DNA from: JBDNFP01 sp041689775 | GTDB lineage: Bacteria > Bacteroidota > Bacteroidia > Cytophagales > Spirosomataceae | DNA: 13,106 nt | Reading direction: 5' to 3' | Assembly (NCBI GenBank): GCA_041689775.1 | Contig: JBDNFP010000222.1 | Coordinates: forward strand, 1 to 13,106 | Shown: piece by piece, positions 6,590 to 13,106 of the stretch | How the letters are laid out: each line of letters starts with the position of its first letter | Numbering within the stretch: position 1 is the first letter of the stretch | Program-made: the position numbers and the translations under genes | Notes under the pieces: model-generated | The model's input: only the letters and a program-made list of their open reading frames with translations | Database searches by the model: none | Told to the model about the DNA's origin: nothing

Positions 6590-9559
6590 ATGACCCGTTT
6601 CAACCGCTTCAACAACCTCATCGGTTGGATTGTATTTGCGATTGCTTTCCTTACCTACGCACTTACCGTCGAACGCACGGCCAGTTTCTGGGACTGCGGA
6701 GAGTTCATCGCCTGTGCCTTCAAGCTGCAAGTACCTCACCCTCCCGGCGCTCCTTTCTTTCTTCTAATCGGACGCCTTTTTTCGATGCTTGCCCTTGGTG
6801 ACGTCACCCAGGTGGCCTATTGGGTCAATATGCTATCGGTACTGAGTAGCGCCTTTACTATCCTCTTTTTGTTCTGGACCATCACATTGCTTGGTTTGAA
6901 ACTGATCAACAAATCAGAAGAAAACCTTACAACCGGCGATATGATCCTGCTAACCGGCGCCGGCATCGTGGGCGCGTTGGCCTACACCTGGTCTGACTCT
7001 TTCTGGTTTTCAGCCGTGGAGGCCGAGGTGTACGGTATGTCCTCGTTCTTCACAGCCATCATAATCTGGGCGGTATTCAAGTGGGAGCGTATTGAAGATC
7101 CCGCCGCCGAAAATCGCTGGTTGATCTTCATTGCCTACCTGGTCGGTCTATCCATTGGCGTCCACTTGCTTAACCTCGTCACTATTCCGGGTCTGGCGTT
7201 GGTATACTACTACAAAAAGTACGACAAGATCACTCTGTGGGGTGGTATTCTGGCGTTTCTGGCCGGTGGAGTCATACTGGTCATTATTAACTCCGGTATT
7301 ATTCCCGGTCTACCTAGTGTAGCCGGAAAATTTGAGATATTCTTCGTGAATACCCTGGGGCTACCCTTTGCCAGTGGGGTAGTATTCTTTATCATTATTT
7401 TCCTCGGAAGCCTGGTATACGGTATTCGTTACTCCGAAGTCAAACAAAAAACAACCCTCAACACCGCTCTGCTTTCGTTAGCTTTCATTTTGGTAGGGTA
7501 CTCGTGTTACCTTCTGGTATTGGTTCGGGCCAACTATAACCCACCCATCAACGAAAACAATCCTGATAGTATCCTGAGCTTCGTTTCCTACCTCAAACGA
7601 GAGCAATACGGTAGCCGTCCCTTGCTGTATGGTCCAACCTTCATTTCTCGTCCAATCAGCCAGAAACGTGGTGAGCCCATGTACCGCAAGCAGAATGGCA
7701 AGTATGTGATCTACGATTACCGCCCCGAGTACGAATACGAGAAAAGCGCCAACATGCTGCTTCCGCGTATGTATAGTACGCAGAGTAACCACCCGCAGCT
7801 TTACCGTCAGATGACCGGCCTGGCCGAAGGCCAGAAACCAACCATGGGTGATAACCTCAGCTACATGTTCTCCTACCAGATCGGGCATATGTACTGGCGG
7901 TACTTTATGTGGAACTTTGTGGGTCGCGAAAGTGGCGAAGAAGGAGCAGGTAACCTGTTGCCTTTTGATACTAAGGACTCGTTTCCTTCTTCTGTAACGG
8001 CCAACAAGGCGCACGATAATTTTTACATGCTACCCTTTATACTAGGTCTGATCGGAATCGTGATTCAGTACTTCCGTCGTAAACGTGACTTATTGGTACT
8101 AGGACTACTGTTCTTTCTGACGGGAGTTGCCCTCGTGGTTTACCTCAATTCCCCACCCACCGAACCCCGCGAACGGGATTATATCTACGTGGGTTCGTTT
8201 TATATTTTCTGTATCTGGATTGGGTTTGGTGTCATTGCTCTTGCGGACGGACTAGCCAGTGTGATTAAAAATGCTACCGCCCGAGCTAGTGTTGCCACGG
8301 CTCTTGGCTTGGTAGTACCCGCCTTGATGGGCTTCAAAGGCTGGGATAACCACGACCGCAGCAACCGCTACCACTCGGTTGATTTTGCCAAAAACCTGTT
8401 AAACTCCTGTGCTCCCAATGCCATTCTGTTTACGGGTGGTGATAACGATACATTCCCTCTGTGGTACGTTCAGGAAGTAGAAGGTTTCCGCACCGACGTT
8501 CGGGTCTGTAACCTGAGTTTATTGGGTACCGACTGGTATATTGATCAGATGAAACGGAAGACCTACGAATCGGCAGCACTACCTATATCACTGACCCACG
8601 AGAACTATATTTTCGGAAAAAACGACATCGTTCCTTTCTACGAAATTCCAGGGGTAAAGAATGGTATCAACCTCAAAGAGTACATGGGGCTGGTAAAAAC
8701 CGAAAACCGGGCCATTCAGGTGCCACTTACCAGTGGCGATATGACCTCCATATTACCTTCTTCAATATTGTTCCTACCCGTCAATGTTGATAGTGTTCGT
8801 AAATTGAATATCCTGAAACCTGATGTCGCGCCTTTTCTGCGCGACTCCATCAGCTGGACCATCGGTAAGAACGATCTCTACAAGTCTGATCTGATTATGC
8901 TGGACATCATCGCCAGCAATAATTGGAAGCGTCCAATATATTTCTCATCAACGCTGGCGGGATCAAACTATCTCAACCTCAAACAATACATGCAGCTGGA
9001 AGGCTACGCGTATCGTCTGTTGCCGGTATTTGTACCGAGCGCTACGGATGGCTACGTGAACTCAGATATCATGTACGACAACCTGATGAATAAGATGGCG
9101 TGGCGGGAGCTGGATAATGCAAGCTCCTACTATGACAACACGTATCTTGGCTCCCCTATCTTTACCGCTAGAATTGCTTTCCTACGCCTCGTAGGTCAGC
9201 TTATGTCAGAAAACAAAAACGATATGGCCAAGAAAGCCCTTGACCGGATACTAACCGTAATGCCCGACAAAAGCATTCCGTACGATCAGCTGTCGGCTAA
9301 CTATATTCGTCCGCTCTTCCAGTTGGGAGAAGATAAAAAAGCCATGGAAATTGCCGAGACCATGATCAAGCGTTCGGACGAAAGTCTAAGCTTTGCCAAA
9401 CAAAACGGGACCGGAAACGGTCGTGATAATAACATTGATCTATACATCCTTCAAACCATTGTCAGCGCCTGCCGCGAATCAGGTAAGGAAGAAGCAGCCA
9501 AGAAATTTGAAGCGGTTTTCCAAAAGCATATCGCAGGTTTTAACGTGATGCAGCAGTGA
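6590..9559 (+). CDS. DUF2723 (GT117-type) integral membrane glycosyltransferase
   Basis: A 989-residue membrane protein of the DUF2723 family, often annotated as glycosyltransferase family 117 and characteristic of Bacteroidota. The architecture suggests a GT-C fold enzyme using a lipid-linked sugar donor at the outer face of the inner membrane. The hallmark N-terminal block is ASFWDCGEFIACAF (31-44) followed by VPHPPGAPFFLLIGRLF (48-64); the Asp and Glu in WDCGEF (34-39) sit in the first extracytoplasmic loop, where GT-C enzymes keep catalytic acidic residues. Other conserved-looking stretches are SAVEAEVYG (141-149), NYNPPINENNPD (315-326), SPPTEPRERDY (521-531) and TGGDNDTFPLWY (615-626). 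About ten or more helices occupy residues 10-310 and 478-585; the rest is a large soluble region whose last 120 or so residues look alpha-helical and TPR-like. A good promoter precedes it and no partner gene is adjacent. Protein O-glycosylation is a reasonable guess for its role, but the acceptor is unknown. Confidence 0.92.
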   Translation: MTRFNRFNNLIGWIVFAIAFLTYALTVERTASFWDCGEFIACAFKLQVPHPPGAPFFLLIGRLFSMLALGDVTQVAYWVNMLSVLSSAFTILFLFWTITLLGLKLINKSEENLTTGDMILLTGAGIVGALAYTWSDSFWFSAVEAEVYGMSSFFTAIIIWAVFKWERIEDPAAENRWLIFIAYLVGLSIGVHLLNLVTIPGLALVYYYKKYDKITLWGGILAFLAGGVILVIINSGIIPGLPSVAGKFEIFFVNTLGLPFASGVVFFIIIFLGSLVYGIRYSEVKQKTTLNTALLSLAFILVGYSCYLLVLVRANYNPPINENNPDSILSFVSYLKREQYGSRPLLYGPTFISRPISQKRGEPMYRKQNGKYVIYDYRPEYEYEKSANMLLPRMYSTQSNHPQLYRQMTGLAEGQKPTMGDNLSYMFSYQIGHMYWRYFMWNFVGRESGEEGAGNLLPFDTKDSFPSSVTANKAHDNFYMLPFILGLIGIVIQYFRRKRDLLVLGLLFFLTGVALVVYLNSPPTEPRERDYIYVGSFYIFCIWIGFGVIALADGLASVIKNATARASVATALGLVVPALMGFKGWDNHDRSNRYHSVDFAKNLLNSCAPNAILFTGGDNDTFPLWYVQEVEGFRTDVRVCNLSLLGTDWYIDQMKRKTYESAALPISLTHENYIFGKNDIVPFYEIPGVKNGINLKEYMGLVKTENRAIQVPLTSGDMTSILPSSILFLPVNVDSVRKLNILKPDVAPFLRDSISWTIGKNDLYKSDLIMLDIIASNNWKRPIYFSSTLAGSNYLNLKQYMQLEGYAYRLLPVFVPSATDGYVNSDIMYDNLMNKMAWRELDNASSYYDNTYLGSPIFTARIAFLRLVGQLMSENKNDMAKKALDRILTVMPDKSIPYDQLSANYIRPLFQLGEDKKAMEIAETMIKRSDESLSFAKQNGTGNGRDNNIDLYILQTIVSACRESGKEEAAKKFEAVFQKHIAGFNVMQQ

Positions 9560-9563
9560 GGTT

Positions 9564-9610
9564 AATCATAAGTGAATGATAGAAAAACACTCTATCGTTC
9601 ACTTATGATT
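9564..9610. repeat. 20-bp inverted repeat after the DUF2723 gene
   Basis: The arms at 9564-9583 and 9591-9610 are complementary over 20 bases with one mismatch (a U-G pair in the plus-strand RNA) around a 7-base loop. It begins four bases after the DUF2723 stop. It lacks a long T run (only TTTT shortly after), so it may be a weak terminator, an mRNA 3' stabiliser or a small repeat element. The core AGTGAATGATAGA (9571-9583) recurs inverted at 9738-9750. Confidence 0.8.
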
Positions 9611-9634
9611 TTGAGATAGTTAAGTAATTCAATG

Positions 9635-9684
9635 AATAATAAAAAGCCCTTCCGGTAGATTTGCCGGAAGGGCTTTTTATTATT
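9635..9684. terminator. Bidirectional rho-independent terminator between DUF2723 gene and dnaJ
   Basis: A perfect 21-bp inverted repeat (9635-9655 and 9664-9684) with an 8-base loop. The GC-rich core AAAAAGCCCTTCCGG pairs with CCGGAAGGGCTTTTT, so each strand ends in a T run after a strong stem. Its place between convergent genes fits termination of both. Confidence 0.95.
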
Positions 9685-9737
9685 CTATAATTGAATAGGT
9701 TAGTTCAAAAATGGAGAAATAATCATTGACGATCCAT

Positions 9738-9750
9738 TCTATCATTCACT
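9738..9750. repeat. Third copy of the 13-base motif, next to the dnaJ 3' end
   Basis: TCTATCATTCACT is the exact reverse complement of 9571-9583 and differs by one base from 9591-9603. It lies 17 bases beyond the dnaJ stop. Confidence 0.55.
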
Positions 9751-9766
9751 CATTCCGACATTAGTT

Positions 9767-10936
9767 TCAATGAAAAAAATCTTTCATTTGATCGAAGAAA
9801 CCTTTTTCGTTTTTACCAGGCTTCGGTTGGAAATTAGCCGAGGTCCGAAAGGACTCTAACGTAGCTCTTTCTTCGGTGGATAACTGTTGCGGGGTCCAGA
9901 CATTGACGTGTACCAACTGGTCTCCTCGGCCGTATCCGTTAAGATCTTTAATTCCCTTGCCTTTCAAGCGGAGAATTTTACCAGCCTGGGTTCCAGGCTC
10001 AATAGTGATACGAGCTTTACCATCGATAGTCGGTATTTCAACGGAAGTACCCAAAGCCACATCCACAAAGCTGAGATGCATATCGAACACTACGTTATTA
10101 CCGTCACGCTTCAATTGGTCGTCTTCTTCCTCTTCAATGACGATGAGCAGATCACCGGCTACACCGCCCCGTTGAGGTACATTACCTTTCCCTGACATGG
10201 AGAGTTGCATACCATCACCTACTCCACCCGGAATATTGAGGGTAATCAGATCGTCTTGCATCAGGCGTCCTTCTCCGGCGCAGGCATCACAACGGTCAGA
10301 TATGATCTTACCGTCGCCGTTACAGGTAGGACAAGTACTGCTTGATACCATTTGGCCCAACATCGTGTTAACCACTTTCCTTACCTGACCGTTTCCGCTA
10401 CAGGTAGAACAGGTATTCAGAGAGGTTCCATTCTTCGCTCCGTTGCCGCCGCAGGTAGAGCAACTCACGTGACGTTTTACTTTAATTTTCTTCTCAACGC
10501 CGTTGGCCAGTTCATTCAAATCAAGTTTAAGCTTGATTCTAAGATCCGAGCCACGACGCATACGACGACCACCACCGGCGCGGCCACCACCACCAAACAT
10601 GTCACCAAAAGGACTGCTTTCGCCAAAAATATCGCCAAATTGTGAGAAGATATCTTCCATAGAGAAGCCACCACCAAAACCACCAGCTCCGGCACCGGCT
10701 CCGCCATTTCCAACTCCCGCATGCCCAAACTGATCATACCGACGACGCTTTTCTTCGTCGCTCAATATAGAATATGCTTCGGCTGCTTCTTTAAACTTAT
10801 CTTCCGAAGTAGGATCGTCCGGGTTTTTGTCGGGGTGAAACTTAATGGCTAGTTTACGGTACGCCTTCTTGATCTCGTCGGCCGCCGATTTTCGATCAAC
10901 TCCCAATACTTCGTAATAATCTCTTTTTTGTGCCAT
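9767..10936 (-). CDS. dnaJ: Chaperone protein DnaJ
   Basis: A type I DnaJ (Hsp40) of 389 residues, which delivers unfolded substrates to DnaK and stimulates its ATPase. The J-domain covers about residues 1-70 with HPD at 34-36. A Gly/Phe-rich linker follows (about 71-128) and includes repeated short DIF/DMF-type motifs. The zinc-binding domain has four CxxCxGxG motifs beginning at C159, C176, C202 and C216, all complete. The C-terminal substrate-binding and dimerisation region ends in EKGFFDQMKDFFH. The frame is open upstream to 10969, but I chose the ATG at 10934-10936 because it gives the standard MAQKRDYYEVLGV start; the extra 11 residues do not belong to the family. It follows grpE by 39 bases on the same strand, a common chaperone operon layout. 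A strong bidirectional terminator lies beyond its stop. Confidence 0.98.
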   Translation of the reverse strand: MAQKRDYYEVLGVDRKSAADEIKKAYRKLAIKFHPDKNPDDPTSEDKFKEAAEAYSILSDEEKRRRYDQFGHAGVGNGGAGAGAGGFGGGFSMEDIFSQFGDIFGESSPFGDMFGGGGRAGGGRRMRRGSDLRIKLKLDLNELANGVEKKIKVKRHVSCSTCGGNGAKNGTSLNTCSTCSGNGQVRKVVNTMLGQMVSSSTCPTCNGDGKIISDRCDACAGEGRLMQDDLITLNIPGGVGDGMQLSMSGKGNVPQRGGVAGDLLIVIEEEEDDQLKRDGNNVVFDMHLSFVDVALGTSVEIPTIDGKARITIEPGTQAGKILRLKGKGIKDLNGYGRGDQLVHVNVWTPQQLSTEERATLESFRTSANFQPKPGKNEKGFFDQMKDFFH

Positions 10937-10975
10937 ATTTAAGGGTATATACAGTCTTTCTGTTCTCAATTATTT

Positions 10976-11533
10976 TTAAACTCCTACAACAACCTTTGCG
11001 TAACGAATTACCTTATCATTCAATAGATAACCTTTCTCCACCTCGTCTACGATCTTTCCTTTCATTTCCTCACTTTCGGCCGGGAATTGGGCAATTGACT
11101 CGTGCAATTCGGCATCAAATGTTGTCCCCTTCGACTCCATAGGCTTTAAACCCTTGGATTCCAGCGCCTTGTATAATTTGTGATAAATAAGGGATACTCC
11201 TTCTTTCAGAGGTTCTACTTCGGTAGTTACATCAAAAGACTGCATGGCGCGTTCAAAGTCGTCCACGATTGGTAAAATCGTCCTCAGCATTTCTGCATTA
11301 GCCGTGCCTAATAGTTCGAGCCTTTCCTTAGCCGTGCGGCGACGAAAGTTTTCAAAATCAGCGTACAGTCGGATATATTTATCTTTCAGCTCTCCTACCT
11401 CTAATTGTAATTTTTCTTCGGTGCTCATTTCTGGCACGTCAGGGGTTGGTGCTCCTTGTTCCATATCCAGGTTGTCAGAATGCTCGGTAGGCTCCTGCGT
11501 CAATTCTTCCTGTGATTCAGTATTTTCTGTCAT
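10976..11533 (-). CDS. grpE: Nucleotide exchange factor GrpE
   Basis: A 185-residue GrpE, the co-chaperone that makes DnaK release ADP so the chaperone cycle can restart. Residues 1-40 are acidic and probably disordered (many Glu, Asp, Ser, Thr). A long helix or coiled coil follows (about 38-75), including the typical DKYIRLYADFENFRRRTAKE (51-70). The C-terminal beta domain that contacts DnaK covers roughly 135-185 and carries HESIAQFP and the run EVEKGYLLNDKVIRYAKVVV near the end. Length and order are normal for the family. It is the first gene of a two-gene operon with dnaJ; dnaK is not in this window. The ATG at 11531-11533 is the natural start, and a candidate promoter lies 56-86 bases upstream. 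GrpE is an established heat-shock protein in bacteria, but no CIRCE-type inverted repeat is visible here. Confidence 0.97.
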   Translation of the reverse strand: MTENTESQEELTQEPTEHSDNLDMEQGAPTPDVPEMSTEEKLQLEVGELKDKYIRLYADFENFRRRTAKERLELLGTANAEMLRTILPIVDDFERAMQSFDVTTEVEPLKEGVSLIYHKLYKALESKGLKPMESKGTTFDAELHESIAQFPAESEEMKGKIVDEVEKGYLLNDKVIRYAKVVVGV

Positions 11534-11855
11534 AAGTCAGTAGTATGCAATAATTAACAGTTGGTATTTTAATAATAAATAATGATAGAAAAACTATAAC
11601 TAATTAATTATCAATCAAATAAACTATATCAAGTAGTATAAAATGGTATTTAATAGTTTACCCATAAAATAAACTTGCCAGATGAAGATTTCTGACATAT
11701 TGACACACCACTTCGATAGAAATCATGCGCTTACTCCAAAATAGTACTATATCGTTGCAACATCAACCTTCAACCGAGGTATATTGTTGGTAGTGAATAA
11801 AACAATAACATTCCCTCTACCCATAGTTTATTGGATAAAACCGATATTTGCTTCT
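11534..11855. other. AT-rich 322-base region between divergent grpE and queG
   Basis: This region should hold promoters for both flanking genes. A fair candidate for grpE is listed separately. I found no convincing promoter for queG: GATATTTG at 11843-11850 resembles a -7 element but has no TTG at suitable distance. No CIRCE element, RNA gene or riboswitch is apparent. Confidence 0.5.
11589..11619 (-). promoter_or_regulatory. Candidate promoter for grpE-dnaJ
   Basis: On the minus strand, TTTG (11616-11619), a 19-base spacer and TAGTTTTT (11589-11596) fit the Bacteroidota pattern with one departure at the last base of the -7 element. It lies 56 bases upstream of the grpE ATG. Confidence 0.4.
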
Positions 11856-12800
11856 ATGACAACCGAAGATATCATTCGCCAAAAGCGATCTTTAGCTATT
11901 AAAAACAGAGCTTCCGAACTGGGATTTGATTTTTGTGGAGTTTCACGCGCGGAATTCCTTGAAAACGAAGCGCCGCGACTCGACGAATGGCTCAGCCGAA
12001 ACTACCAGGGACAAATGGCCTGGATGGCCAACCACTTTGACATGCGACTTGACCCCCGCAAACTCATGGAAGGGGCAAAATCGGTGATATCGGTACTTCT
12101 CAACTACTACCCCGAAGAACGCATGCCCGAAGGCCCCGACGACTATAAGCTTTCAAAATATGCGTACGGGAAAGATTACCACTTTGTGTTAAAGGATAAA
12201 CTGAAAGACCTGCTGGCTTTCATCCAAACCGAAATCGGGGAAGTTCAGGGTCGCGCCTTTGTGGATTCCGCACCCGTAATGGATAAGGTTTGGGCCGCAA
12301 AAAGTGGACTCGGATGGGTTGGCAAACACTCCAACCTACTGAATCGGGACATGGGGAGCTTTTTCTTTATCGGCGAACTTATACTTGACCTCGACCTGGC
12401 ACCCGACGGCCCCATCACCGACTACTGCGGCACCTGCACCCGCTGCGTGGATGCCTGCCCTACCGATGCCATCACCGAACCCTACGTGGTAGATGGCAGT
12501 AAGTGCATCAGCTACTTTACCATCGAGTTGAAAGAATCTATTCCCAATGACGTAAAGGGAAAGTTCAAAAACTGGGTATTCGGCTGCGACATCTGCCAGG
12601 ATGTATGCCCTTGGAATCGCTTCTCCCGGCCCCACAAAACCCCGGAGTTTAACCTGCCTCCCGAACTAAAATCATTCACCAAAAATGACTGGGAGGAAAT
12701 AACTGAGGAAGTATTCAAAGAAGTATTCCGCCGTTCCCCCTTGAAGCGGACGAAGTTGGATGGATTGAAACGGAACCTGGGTTTTTTGCGGGAAGAGTGA
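11856..12800 (+). CDS. queG: Epoxyqueuosine reductase QueG
   Basis: A cobalamin- and iron-sulfur-dependent enzyme of 314 residues that reduces epoxyqueuosine to queuosine in the wobble position of tRNA(His, Asp, Asn, Tyr), the last step of queuosine synthesis. The substrate and cobalamin region includes RAFVDSAPVMDKVWAAKSGL (133-152) and GWVGKHSNLL (153-162). Eight cysteines for two [4Fe-4S] clusters are present: CGTCTRCVDACPTDAI (C191, C194, C197, C201), C217 in KCISY, and CDICQDVCPW (C244, C247, C251). The protein ends with KRTKLDGLKRNLGFLRE, without the C-terminal HEAT-like extension of the longer E. coli enzyme; short forms are usual in Bacteroidota. The frame is open upstream to 11784, but the ATG at 11856-11858 gives the normal start MTTEDIIRQK. 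It stands alone, divergent from grpE, with no clear terminator downstream. Confidence 0.95.
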   Translation: MTTEDIIRQKRSLAIKNRASELGFDFCGVSRAEFLENEAPRLDEWLSRNYQGQMAWMANHFDMRLDPRKLMEGAKSVISVLLNYYPEERMPEGPDDYKLSKYAYGKDYHFVLKDKLKDLLAFIQTEIGEVQGRAFVDSAPVMDKVWAAKSGLGWVGKHSNLLNRDMGSFFFIGELILDLDLAPDGPITDYCGTCTRCVDACPTDAITEPYVVDGSKCISYFTIELKESIPNDVKGKFKNWVFGCDICQDVCPWNRFSRPHKTPEFNLPPELKSFTKNDWEEITEEVFKEVFRRSPLKRTKLDGLKRNLGFLREE

Positions 12801-13007
12801 GGTGCTTGAAAGATCTAAATGGAGAATTGATATTCCTTCAATTTACCACTTAATAACTTTTTGATAGAACCTTTGGTGTAAAACAATTTTATTAGGAAAT
12901 TGAGAGATGTTGATGCTATTCTTCCTGTAAAAAAGGAACAGCTCGATACTAAAACTCCATTTAAAGCAGGGCAAACGCATGAGAATTCTGTCAATTGAAA
13001 GAATGTT

Positions 13008-13015
13008 TATCTTTG
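13008..13015 (+). promoter_or_regulatory. TATCTTTG -7 element just before the transposase start
   Basis: TATCTTTG is a perfect TAnnTTTG element ending six bases before the ATG at 13022. No good TTG lies at the usual distance; only CTG 17 bases upstream. If it is active, the transcript would start at or within a few bases of the ATG. Confidence 0.4.
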
Positions 13016-13021
13016 CAGTAC

Positions 13022-13106
13022 ATGACAAAGATAAACGAGTATTTTCTAACTATATCAGACTGGCGAGAGCAGCATAAAGTACAACACAAATTATCGGATA
13101 TTTTAT
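13022..13106 (+). CDS. ISAs1-family transposase, N-terminal fragment cut by the window edge
   Basis: Only 28 complete codons are present: MTKINEYFLTISDWREQHK then VQHKLSDIL, with the frame still open at the window end. The pattern of a short helix, then D-x-R with basic residues, then HKLSDIL is what I know from the N-terminal domain associated with ISAs1-family DDE transposases (DDE_Tnp_1-associated), where the next residues are usually a hydrophobic helix of the type FIALCAVI. The catalytic domain is outside the window, so whether the element is intact cannot be judged. The terminal inverted repeat of the element may lie upstream, possibly near the CAGGGC at 12967-12972, but the other end is needed to confirm it. 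The family call rests on few residues and is moderate in confidence. Confidence 0.6.
   Translation, partial: MTKINEYFLTISDWREQHKVQHKLSDIL

Noticed and set aside
10937..10969. Extended dnaJ start giving 11 extra residues
   Set aside because: The J-domain start MAQKRDYYEVLGV at 10936 is standard, and the extension overlaps only the grpE-dnaJ spacer.
11784..11855. Extended queG start giving 24 extra N-terminal residues
   Set aside because: The extra residues are hydrophobic and unlike the QueG N-terminus; the ATG at 11856 matches the family start.
12843..13028. Leftward 61-codon open frame downstream of queG
   Set aside because: It is AT-rich, has no recognisable domain, and overlaps the likely insertion-sequence end and its promoter element.

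Overview
The window looks like chromosomal DNA from a member of the Bacteroidota, most likely the Cytophagales. Three things point there. Upstream regions carry -7 elements of the type TAnnTTTG, and the genes lack clear Shine-Dalgarno sequences. It also holds a large DUF2723 (GT117-type) membrane glycosyltransferase, a family typical of this phylum. This assignment is inference from gene content and motifs, not from a marker gene. Most of the window is ordinary core or housekeeping sequence, and I do not see a convincing new multi-gene system.

Layout, left to right. Positions 1-275 are AT-rich and hold nothing I can call. A leftward group follows: a DoxX-like membrane protein (276-653), a DUF2264 protein with a frameshift near its C-terminus (658-1971), and a DAACS-type acidic amino-acid/dicarboxylate symporter (2131-3447). 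A 546-base gap (3448-3993) holds a short leftward hydrophobic reading frame that may be a gene remnant. Next come two rightward genes of a NatA/NatB-type ABC exporter (3994-4908 and 4948-6297), closed by a rho-independent terminator (6359-6399). The DUF2723 glycosyltransferase (6590-9559) has its own good Bacteroidota promoter. It converges on dnaJ, with a 20-bp inverted repeat and a strong bidirectional terminator between them.

The leftward grpE-dnaJ operon (11533 to 9767) encodes the nucleotide-exchange factor and J-domain partner of DnaK. Divergent from it is queG (11856-12800), the last step of queuosine synthesis. The right edge cuts through the start of what looks like an ISAs1-family transposase (13022 onward), with a TAnnTTTG element so close to the ATG that its transcript may be leaderless.

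The points most worth a second look are the frameshift in a five-G run of the DUF2264 gene, the short reading frame at 3643-3786, the repeated inverted motif around the dnaJ 3' end, and the insertion sequence at the right edge.
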